The notes beneath the pieces are model-generated. The model searched no databases. It was not told the DNA's origin and saw only the letters and a list, made by a program, of their open reading frames with translations. Made by a program: the position numbers and the translations under genes. This document shows, piece by piece, positions 7,205 to 12,169 of a stretch of 12,169 nucleotides of DNA. This DNA comes from an uncultured Methanobrevibacter sp. (GTDB lineage Archaea > Methanobacteriota > Methanobacteria > Methanobacteriales > Methanobacteriaceae), in assembly GCA_900319985.1 (NCBI GenBank), contig ONQL01000073.1:1-12169 (forward strand). The letters are read 5' to 3'. How positions within the stretch are numbered: position 1 is the stretch's first letter; every line of letters starts with the position of its first letter.

Positions 7205-7214
7205 ATTATAAATT
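7205..7214 (-). promoter_or_regulatory. Candidate TATA box of ftr
   Basis: The minus strand reads AATTTATAAT here, in a very AT-rich 184-bp gap. A start about 25 bp on would leave a leader of about 30 nt containing the GGTGA at 7158-7154. Other TATA-like stretches lie at about 7235-7245, so the choice is uncertain. Confidence 0.3.
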
Positions 7215-7307
7215 AAACTAATTTCCTACAACATTTAAAGATATATTTTATTATTAAAATAAAGTTTTCTATTTAAAAATAGCATCGCATTTAAACAAAA
7301 TTGATTT

Positions 7308-7317
7308 AAAAAAAAAA
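7308..7317 (-). terminator. T-tract terminator of the UPF0104 membrane protein gene
   Basis: Ten consecutive T on the minus strand, beginning about 17 nt past the stop codon at 7336-7334. This matches the T-rich signals at which archaeal RNA polymerase releases. Confidence 0.5.
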
Positions 7318-7333
7318 GTGAAAAATATATGGA

Positions 7334-8398
7334 TTACTTATCTTCAGATTCATCATTTACTGATTCTTCAATTTCTTCATTTGAAGAGCCCAATGAAATC
7401 TTATCTAAAACAGAAGAACCGTAATAAGGCAAAATAACCATTCCTAAAATTGTAGTCATCCAAAATGAAATCAATCTTTCAATAACAGTTGCAGCTGCAC
7501 TTATGGAAGCAGTTATTCCCGCTGCTGAATAGAAAATGATCATAATACCATCCACTGCACCAAGCCCACCAGGAAGCAAAGGAATCATACCTGCAAGACA
7601 GGCCAAAATAAACACTTCACCAATGACAACCGGACTTACAGTAGCGCCAAATGCCAGAAATACAAAATAAACCCTAATGATTTCAAAAATCCATATAACA
7701 AAGGACAGTGGCAGAGCATGATATAAAATCTTTTTATCTGAAATCACCATTTTCATAGTGTCCTGAAATCCGCCAATAACATTGTGGATTTTCTCTTCCA
7801 ATTCTTCAGAATTTTTCTTGTAGAATCTTCTTACAAGACCGATAATCCAGCCGTCAACCCGTTTTCCAAAACCAGGATTGATTGACATGTAAATCAATAA
7901 AACTAAAATTGCAACAATACCTATTACCGCAACAATCATCAGCACAAGCAACCACAAGTCAACATCAAAGTAAAATGTCATCCCAATAATTGTTAGAACT
8001 GCAAGTATGATGAATGGAAATGTATCCAAAGCACGGTCAGCTACAACAGTTGCAAAGGTCTCTTCCATCGGATAATCCGCTTCACGAGATAAAATATAAG
8101 CTCTTACAGGCTCTCCACCACCACGTCCGGAAGGAGTGATATTGTTTACAGCCAAACTTACCAAAACCATAGGAAGGAGTTTTTTTATCCCAACATTAAT
8201 GTCAACAAGATTATTGAGTATTTTCCAACGCAAAGTATATAAATAATAAGTAAAGACCTGTGTAGCGACAGCTAAAGCTATAAATTCTAATTTAGCAATT
8301 TTCAATGCATCGATTACCTGGTCAATACCGATAAACCAAAGCATTACAACAAGAATAAGAATACTTATCCCTAAGAAAAATATTGATTTTTTATCCAT
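7334..8398 (-). CDS. Integral membrane protein, UPF0104 / lysylphosphatidylglycerol synthase TM-region (flippase-like) family
   Basis: 354 residues with about eight hydrophobic segments (roughly 4-24, 37-57, 74-85, 127-147, 149-172, 225-250, 256-305 as two, 310-328). Family signatures are visible: NNITPSGRGGGEPVRAYILSR (85-105), PLLPGGLGAVDG (273-284) and ERLISFW (307-313). The family corresponds to the membrane half of bacterial MprF, which flips aminoacylated lipids. Archaeal members lack the synthase half, and their cargo is unknown; lipid or polyprenyl-linked precursor transport is inference. The last 20 residues are strongly acidic and presumably cytoplasmic. The ATG has no Shine-Dalgarno, and the TATA box lies about 34 nt upstream, so the mRNA is probably leaderless or nearly so. 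It diverges from trkH and shares that TATA sequence. Confidence 0.88.
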   Translation of the reverse strand: MDKKSIFFLGISILILVVMLWFIGIDQVIDALKIAKLEFIALAVATQVFTYYLYTLRWKILNNLVDINVGIKKLLPMVLVSLAVNNITPSGRGGGEPVRAYILSREADYPMEETFATVVADRALDTFPFIILAVLTIIGMTFYFDVDLWLLVLMIVAVIGIVAILVLLIYMSINPGFGKRVDGWIIGLVRRFYKKNSEELEEKIHNVIGGFQDTMKMVISDKKILYHALPLSFVIWIFEIIRVYFVFLAFGATVSPVVIGEVFILACLAGMIPLLPGGLGAVDGIMIIFYSAAGITASISAAATVIERLISFWMTTILGMVILPYYGSSVLDKISLGSSNEEIEESVNDESEDK

Positions 8399-8426
8399 TG
8401 TTTATAATATTATACGCTTTACTACT

Positions 8427-8438
8427 TATAAATTTATA
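8427..8438. promoter_or_regulatory. Palindromic bidirectional TATA box between the UPF0104 gene and trkH
   Basis: TATAAATTTATA is a perfect 12-bp palindrome, so it reads as a TATA box on both strands. Its centre lies about 34 nt from the ATG of each divergent gene (8398 on minus, 8466 on plus). With a start site about 25 bp downstream, both messages would have leaders of only about 10 nt. That fits the lack of Shine-Dalgarno sites on either side. Confidence 0.6.
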
Positions 8439-8465
8439 TAGATATTTATTCAAAGTAATACAATA

Positions 8466-9899
8466 ATGAGGTATATAACTAAAAGTGATTTGTTAATTGT
8501 TGCGAGAGATTCAGGATATCTGATGATTGGAATTGGAATAATGTGTCTAATTCCTCTGATTTTCGATTTAATTTATTTTGAATTCGATGTAATCAGTTTT
8601 GTCATACCTGCAGCAATTTCAATCGCTTTAGGTTATGCTTTTAAAAGATATTTTGAAAATTCCACAAAAAAGAAAATGCGGCTCAAGCATGGGATGATAA
8701 TTTCATCATTTGCCTGGTTATGGGCAAGTATAATCGGAGGGCTTGTTTTCATGTTGGCGACAAACATGCCCTATATCGACGCTGTTTTTGAAAGTCTTTC
8801 CGCATTAACCGGAACCGGAATAACAATGTTCAGCGATGTTGAAGCATTGCCCCATAGTATCTTATTTTTCAGATCTTTTGAACAATGGATTGGTGGTTTA
8901 GGAGTTGTTGTTATGGTTATCGGCGTTTTAACAAAACCCGGATCAGTTTCATCAAAGCTATATCAATCAGAAGCCCGTGACGAGAGGATTAAACCAAGTA
9001 TTAAAACAACACTTGAAAAAACCCTGGAAATTTATTTAATATATACTGTTTTTGGAATTGCATTATACATGCTGGCTGGAATGCCTGCATTTGATTCACT
9101 CTGTAACACTTTTACAATAATTTCAACCGGCGGAATGAATATCAAAAATGCGAATATGGGTTATTACCAAAGTGACATTATTTATTTTATTTCAATTGTT
9201 TTAATGATATTGGGAGCGACAAGCTTCTTGGTGCATTATAAAGTTATTAAAACAAGAGGAAAATCATTAATACAAGATTTGCAATTTAAAATAATAATCG
9301 GAGTAATCGCCATTACCACAGTAATGCTTTATTTCATCTCAAATATTGTTCCTATGGAATTACTGTTCACAATCGTTTCAGCAATTACTACAACCGGAGC
9401 AAATGTAGCACCACAACATGTAATGGCCGCATGGCCATCTTTCGTAATAATAGTATTGATGTGTTTAATGTTAACTGGAGGTTCTAACGGATCTACAGTA
9501 GGTGCAATCAAGCTTGTAAGAATGATAACATTCTTTAAAGGAATATACAGACACATCAGAGAGATTTTATCTCCAGACGGAAGAGTTGTGCCAGTTAAAT
9601 TAAATGGACATAGAATTCCCGAAAAATCAATTGCACAGGCTGGAAATTACATTACATTATATATGATGTTCATAATGTTTACCTGGGCACTGTTCTGCCT
9701 ATTCGGATATGACCCATTCAAAAGTTTATTTGCAGCAATGACCATGCAGGGAAACAACGGTCTAGAGCTTGGAATAATAAACCACACGTTAAATCCCGTG
9801 CTAAAAATAGTCAGCATGTTTGACATGTGGACCGGAAGGCTGGAAATTTATCCGGTATTAATCACCCTCAGAGCGGTTTTTGAAATTTTCAAAAGATAA
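8466..9899 (+). CDS. trkH: Trk/Ktr-type potassium uptake protein, membrane subunit
   Basis: 477 residues, normal length for TrkH/KtrB, the K+-conducting membrane subunit. The four membrane-pore-membrane repeats are recognisable by their filter loops: SALTGTG (112-118), IISTGGMN (218-225), ITTTGANVAP (307-316) and MQGNNGLELG (427-436). FRSFEQWIGGLGVVV (135-149) and GGSNGSTVGAIKLVRM (338-353) are further family signatures. The fourth loop has GNNG rather than the simpler STxG of the second. The downstream TrkA subunit would bind NAD(H) and gate the channel; the gene order trkH-trkA with a 56-bp gap supports one system. No Shine-Dalgarno precedes the ATG, and the shared palindromic TATA suggests a near-leaderless message. 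Confidence 0.93.
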   Translation: MRYITKSDLLIVARDSGYLMIGIGIMCLIPLIFDLIYFEFDVISFVIPAAISIALGYAFKRYFENSTKKKMRLKHGMIISSFAWLWASIIGGLVFMLATNMPYIDAVFESLSALTGTGITMFSDVEALPHSILFFRSFEQWIGGLGVVVMVIGVLTKPGSVSSKLYQSEARDERIKPSIKTTLEKTLEIYLIYTVFGIALYMLAGMPAFDSLCNTFTIISTGGMNIKNANMGYYQSDIIYFISIVLMILGATSFLVHYKVIKTRGKSLIQDLQFKIIIGVIAITTVMLYFISNIVPMELLFTIVSAITTTGANVAPQHVMAAWPSFVIIVLMCLMLTGGSNGSTVGAIKLVRMITFFKGIYRHIREILSPDGRVVPVKLNGHRIPEKSIAQAGNYITLYMMFIMFTWALFCLFGYDPFKSLFAAMTMQGNNGLELGIINHTLNPVLKIVSMFDMWTGRLEIYPVLITLRAVFEIFKR

Positions 9900-9909
9900 T
9901 ATTTATAAT
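9900..9909 (+). promoter_or_regulatory. Possible internal TATA box ahead of trkA
   Basis: TATTTATAAT directly after the trkH stop. A start near 9932 would give a leader of about 24 nt that includes the GAGGGG at 9945-9950. trkA could thus be transcribed separately as well as by readthrough from trkH. Confidence 0.35.
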
Positions 9910-9955
9910 GTACTAAAATAAATATTGATTATCTAATATTTAATGAGGGGATTTA

Positions 9956-10606
9956 ATGTATATTATTATTATGGGAGGAGGCCGTGTTGGACTTGCACTA
10001 GCCAATTTATTAATAGAAGACGGATACGACATTACATTAATTGAAAGTGACGAATCACTATGTACAGAAGTAGCATCAGAACTTGATGCATTGGTCATAT
10101 GTGGAAACGGTACCAGTTCCAAGTTGCTTGAAGAAACAAACATTGAAGATGCCGATTTCTTTATTGCAACAACAGGTAATGACGAAGCAAACCTACTATC
10201 ATGCATTTTAGTTAGAAAATATGATGTTCCAAACATAATTGCACGTGTAAGTAACCCTGACCACGAAGAAGCATTCAAAGAAGTTGGAATAGATCAGGTA
10301 ATCAGCCCGGAAATTACAGCTGCAGGTTATTTGCAAAAAATTGTAACAAGACCAAACGTAGCGGAATTAACTACAATTGGTGAAGGAGATGCAGAAATTT
10401 TAGATATGACCATAACCAATGATAAAATTATTGGAAAACGTTTTAAAGACATATCTCCAACAAAAGAATACATTATTATAGCCACTTACCAACACGGAAA
10501 ATTAGTTATCCCACAGCCTGACAATACAATTAGCCGTGGGGAAAAGGTTTCAGTATTGGTAAAAAGAGGAAACTTTAATAAAGTTTCAAGAAAATTAGAG
10601 AAGTAA
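9956..10606 (+). CDS. trkA: TrkA family potassium uptake regulatory subunit (RCK_N + RCK_C)
   Basis: 216 residues, the single-RCK form common in archaea (half the size of the duplicated E. coli TrkA). The N-terminal Rossmann fold has IIIMGGGRVGLALA (3-16), acidic Glu30 at the end of strand 2 for the NAD ribose, CGNGTS (49-54) and TTGNDEANL (72-80). From about residue 133 a TrkA_C domain follows, including RFKDISP and LVKRG near the end. It sits on the cytoplasmic face as an octameric ring controlling TrkH in response to nucleotides. The start is firm: GAGGGG (9945-9950) lies 5 nt before the ATG. The last 12 bp overlap the end of the opposing metallo-beta-lactamase-fold gene. Confidence 0.94.
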   Translation: MYIIIMGGGRVGLALANLLIEDGYDITLIESDESLCTEVASELDALVICGNGTSSKLLEETNIEDADFFIATTGNDEANLLSCILVRKYDVPNIIARVSNPDHEEAFKEVGIDQVISPEITAAGYLQKIVTRPNVAELTTIGEGDAEILDMTITNDKIIGKRFKDISPTKEYIIIATYQHGKLVIPQPDNTISRGEKVSVLVKRGNFNKVSRKLEK

Positions 10607-11209
10607 TGAATAAGACATTTTTACATGTTCTTTTCCATTATTTTCAACTATTGGTCCGTGACCGGGATAGATGTTTTTAACATCCAACTTTACTAATTTT
10701 TCTAGACTATTTTTCATGTCTCCAAAGTCACCGCCAATATCCATCCTACCAACGCCACCGCCAGCAAAGATTGTATCACCGGAAATTAAGTTTTCACCAT
10801 CCCATAAACAAATTCCACCTGCAGTATGGCCCGGAGTATGAATTACTTTAAAATTAGCAATTTCATCACCGTCTTCAAGTTCAATATCCACTCTAGAATT
10901 GCCTTCATGATTAAAAGCGGACATGGAAGTCCCGAGACTGTCCTTATTTTTCATAGCCACTGCATCCAATTTATGAACTGCAACTTTGGCATTAGGGAAT
11001 AGGTAGTTACCTCCAATATGGTCAAAATGACAATGAGTATTTATGATTAATTCAATGTCATCCGGTTCAACGCCGTTTTCACGAAGTTTAGAAAAAAGAT
11101 AATCCTTATTAATTCCTGCTCCAGTATCCACTAAAGTATTTCCATTAATCAAATAATAATTAGAATCGAAATTATAACCTAAAATAAAAATAATATCGTT
11201 AGAACTCAT
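10595..11209 (-). CDS. Metallo-beta-lactamase-fold hydrolase (glyoxalase II-like)
   Basis: 204 residues from the ATG at 11209; a TTG six codons upstream (11227) is open but lies inside the TATA-like DNA and has no ribosome site. Numbering below counts from that TTG. The di-metal site is complete: HCHFDH (65-70: His65, His67, Asp69, His70), His134 in TPGHTAGG, Asp151 in SGDTIF and His190 in YPGHGP. Small single-domain members are often thiolester hydrolases such as glyoxalase II. There is no C-terminal substrate domain here, so the reaction cannot be named. The first residues (SSNDIIFILGYNFDSNYYLI) form the two edge strands of the fold. No Shine-Dalgarno is seen, suggesting a leaderless message. 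The tail overlaps trkA by 12 bp on the other strand. Confidence 0.9.
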   Translation of the reverse strand: MSSNDIIFILGYNFDSNYYLINGNTLVDTGAGINKDYLFSKLRENGVEPDDIELIINTHCHFDHIGGNYLFPNAKVAVHKLDAVAMKNKDSLGTSMSAFNHEGNSRVDIELEDGDEIANFKVIHTPGHTAGGICLWDGENLISGDTIFAGGGVGRMDIGGDFGDMKNSLEKLVKLDVKNIYPGHGPIVENNGKEHVKMSYSLLL

Positions 11210-11262
11210 AAAAAATAATATTGTCAATATAGTAATTAAAATTTTTGAAAAATAGTTTGTAT

Positions 11263-11268
11263 AAAAAA
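11263..11268 (-). terminator. T-run after tRNA-Trp
   Basis: Six T on the minus strand directly after the tRNA discriminator base, a typical archaeal tRNA termination signal. Confidence 0.45.
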
Positions 11269-11400
11269 TGGGGTCACAGGGATTTGAACCCCGATCCTGG
11301 GATTTCTCTTGCCTCAGTACTCCAATTGATCATCACAACGGATACTGTTCAGTTACGCGTATATTTCTTCAAAGACAACTGGAGTCCCAGATGATGCCAT
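11269..11400 (-). tRNA. tRNA-Trp (CCA anticodon) with a 75-nt intron; the mature 5' end appears to be missing
   Basis: Read on the minus strand. Anticodon stem TGGGA (11389-11385), loop CTCCAG with anticodon CCA at 11382-11380, intron 11378-11304 after position 37, then A38 and the matching TCCCA (11302-11298). Next come a short variable loop, T arm CGGGG-TTCAAAT-CCCTG, 3' acceptor strand TGACCCC and discriminator A73 at 11269; CCA is not encoded. The exon-intron junctions form a bulge-helix-bulge: bulges A-G-T and A-A-A, central helix CTCC/AGAG with one A-C mismatch, inner helix TGTC/GGCA. At the 5' side the D arm is recognisable only from GGCATCAT onward (11398). The expected GGGGTCA acceptor strand and D-stem 5' half (about 15-17 nt) are replaced by AT-rich DNA. 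Acceptor and D stems cannot form from this sequence. Confidence 0.8.
11304..11378 (-). ncRNA. C/D box guide sRNA within the tRNA-Trp intron (targets C34 of the same tRNA)
   Basis: The 75-nt intron carries a degenerate box C (TTGAAGA, 11372-11366), D' (CTGA, 11352-11349), C' (GTGATGA, 11336-11330) and D (CTGA, 11317-11314). The stretch just before box D (TTGGAGT, 11325-11319) pairs with ACTCCA around the anticodon. The base five positions upstream of box D lies opposite C34, the residue selected by the known N+5 rule. In haloarchaea and relatives the tRNA-Trp intron guides 2'-O-methylation of C34 and U39. Here the D' guide shows no match to position 39, so only the C34 activity is supported. 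Confidence 0.75.
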
Positions 11401-11422
11401 ACAATAATAAATATATTTTAAT

Positions 11423-11432
11423 AATATATAAA
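11423..11432 (-). promoter_or_regulatory. TATA box of tRNA-Trp
   Basis: TTTATATATT on the minus strand, a near-ideal archaeal TATA box. Only 24 nt separate it from the D-loop GG at 11398-11397, where a complete tRNA would have about 17 more. The promoter is intact while the 5' end of the product is not. Confidence 0.65.
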
Positions 11433-11445
11433 GATTACCATTCGG

Positions 11446-11853
11446 TTAAAATTTCATTTGTTTATCAATTCCCGCAATTTCATCAATTTCAAGACCTTTT
11501 TCAAGGGCATAATCCTTTTCAACTTTATAATTTCCATTGCGGGTACGAGGAGTATTTTTGGGTTCTAAAAATAGCCATTTTGTGTATTTGAATCTCGCCC
11601 CAATATAAGGGGTTGCACCAAAAATATTTGAAAATTCACACAACTCATCAATTTGAGTAGAATCAATATAAACCTTATCTTTAGTGGTTGTTTTTACTTC
11701 AATAGCCAAATATAATTTACCATTTCCCGCAAGAACATCCGGCAAAGGTCTTTTAGTTGCGCCACCAGATGCAGGAGCCCTCATAGCAGCAAAATTCCTT
11801 TCCCAAAGTTTATGTACCAAATCCCTTTCTTCAGCTGAACCTTTTTTCGCCAT
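11446..11853 (-). CDS. hjc: Holliday junction resolvase Hjc
   Basis: 135 residues, usual for Hjc, the archaeal structure-specific endonuclease that cuts four-way junctions in recombination and fork repair as a homodimer. The PD-(D/E)xK core is complete: Glu9 in KGSAEERDLV (4-13), Asp39 in RPLPDVLAGNG (35-45), and Glu52 and Lys54 in AIEVKTT (50-56). APASGGATKRPLPD (27-40) and ATPYIGARFK (80-89) are family signatures. The start is the ATG at 11853, with GGTG 5 nt upstream; an open TTG ten codons earlier lies too close to the TATA box to be used. It has its own promoter and ends about 46 nt before the tRNA-Trp remnant, same strand. Confidence 0.95.
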   Translation of the reverse strand: MAKKGSAEERDLVHKLWERNFAAMRAPASGGATKRPLPDVLAGNGKLYLAIEVKTTTKDKVYIDSTQIDELCEFSNIFGATPYIGARFKYTKWLFLEPKNTPRTRNGNYKVEKDYALEKGLEIDEIAGIDKQMKF

Positions 11854-11889
11854 GGTTACACCATCAATTAAGTACTTTATCAAATCACA

Positions 11890-11897
11890 TATATAAA
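11890..11897 (-). promoter_or_regulatory. TATA box of hjc
   Basis: TTTATATA on the minus strand. A start about 25 bp downstream falls near 11868, giving a leader of about 15 nt that contains the GGTG (11862-11859) before the ATG at 11853. Confidence 0.55.
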
Positions 11898-11950
11898 AAA
11901 AATGAGAGAGCAGATGAAAAGTACTCTAAAATTTCGTAGAAAATGAATCT

Positions 11951-11957
11951 AAAAAAA
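11951..11957 (-). terminator. T-run after tRNA-His
   Basis: Seven T on the minus strand about 10 nt past the encoded CCA end of tRNA-His, a likely end for the tRNA-Leu/tRNA-His transcript. Confidence 0.45.
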
Positions 11958-11967
11958 GTTTATAAAA

Positions 11968-12043
11968 TGGGGCCGGAGCCGAGATTCGAACCCGAGTCCC
12001 GGGATCCACAGTCCCGGAGGATGACCACCTACCCTACCCCGGC
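11968..12043 (-). tRNA. tRNA-His (GTG anticodon), CCA end encoded
   Basis: Acceptor GCCGGGG pairs with CTCCGGC (one G-U). The anticodon stem-loop is CGGGA-CTGTGGA-TCCCG with anticodon GTG, and the T loop is TTCGAAT. C73 is the histidine-type discriminator and is followed by an encoded CCA (11970-11968), unlike the two other tRNAs here. The base before G1 is T, so the G-1 typical of tRNA-His is not encoded and would have to be added afterwards. It lies 35 nt downstream of tRNA-Leu, probably in the same transcript. Confidence 0.95.
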
Positions 12044-12078
12044 ATAGATTACAAAATTAACTAAAAAAATTGTTAAAG

Positions 12079-12161
12079 TGCGGGAGCAGGGATTTGAACC
12101 CTGGTAGACCTGCGTCAACAGGTCCTAAGCCTGTCCCCTTTGGCCTCTCGGGCACCCCCGC
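12079..12161 (-). tRNA. tRNA-Leu (TAG anticodon)
   Basis: Class II tRNA. Acceptor GCGGGGG pairs with CTCCCGC, discriminator A73 at 12079. The anticodon arm is ACAGG-CTTAGGA-CCTGT with anticodon TAG, the long variable arm of leucine tRNAs follows, and the T arm is CAGGG-TTCAAAT-CCCTG. CCA is not encoded and there is no intron. It is the first gene of a likely tRNA-Leu/tRNA-His unit; its promoter lies mostly beyond the right edge. Confidence 0.95.
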
Positions 12162-12169
12162 TTATAAAA

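Noticed and set aside
9329..9556. Minus-strand open frame inside trkH
   Set aside because: It is the antisense of a well-conserved part of TrkH (third pore loop region), has no ribosome site and no recognisable product.
9940..10278. Minus-strand 112-codon frame opposite trkA
   Set aside because: It is the reverse shadow of the conserved Rossmann domain of TrkA, rich in Ser and Pro as antisense frames tend to be.
11269..11400. Permuted or split tRNA-Trp
   Set aside because: No GGGGTCA-type 5' half with a bulge-helix-bulge junction was found anywhere in the window. The sequence next to the break has no splice structure, so a deletion is the simpler explanation.
11268..11591. Plus-strand open frame of 107 codons
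   Set aside because: It lies across the tRNA-Trp, its intron and the end of hjc on the other strand. The product has no recognisable domain, and the start codon is the tRNA 3' end.

Overview
The window looks like a chromosomal piece of a methanogenic archaeon of the Methanobacteriaceae, most likely Methanobrevibacter. The DNA is AT-rich. It carries ftr, a gene of the CO2-to-methane pathway, and two secreted Ig-repeat 'adhesin-like' proteins of the kind abundant in gut Methanobrevibacter. It also has the archaeal Holliday junction resolvase Hjc, TATA-box promoters, T-tract terminators and a tRNA-Trp whose intron doubles as a C/D box guide RNA.

Layout. At 1-1082 (minus) is the N-terminal part of a secreted Ig-repeat protein that runs off the left edge; it starts with TTG. 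Diverging from it is a class U-like sirtuin (1200-1925, plus). It converges, with a 51-bp tail overlap, on a two-gene minus-strand unit, nnrD then sfsA (4119 to 1875), whose genes overlap by 14 bp. At 4308-6143 (minus) is a second secreted Ig-repeat protein. Its middle contains what I read as an Ntn-hydrolase (choloylglycine hydrolase / acyl-CoA:6-APA acyltransferase-like) domain with a possible Gly-Cys self-cleavage site. At 6330-7149 (minus) is ftr, disrupted by an apparent ~65-bp internal deletion. At 7334-8398 (minus) is a UPF0104/LPG-synthase-TM type membrane protein. It diverges from trkH (8466-9899, plus) across one palindromic TATA box placed symmetrically between the two start codons. 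trkA (9956-10606, plus) follows and overlaps tail-to-tail with a metallo-beta-lactamase-fold hydrolase (10595-11209, minus). The right end, all minus strand, holds tRNA-Trp(CCA) with a 75-nt C/D-guide intron but apparently no 5' end, then hjc, tRNA-His(GTG) and tRNA-Leu(TAG).

Functional links. TrkH and TrkA together form a K+ uptake system. NnrD repairs hydrated NAD(P)H, and the neighbouring sirtuin consumes NAD+. Ftr belongs to the core energy pathway. Hjc and the tRNAs are housekeeping genes.

Most notable points: the candidate self-processing amidase domain inside a surface protein; two normally essential genes (ftr and tRNA-Trp) that each look damaged by a short deletion, so consensus or assembly error must be considered; and the intron-encoded guide RNA matched to the wobble C34 of its own tRNA. 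No mobile element, CRISPR array or origin was seen, and no gene-free stretch exceeds 300 bases.
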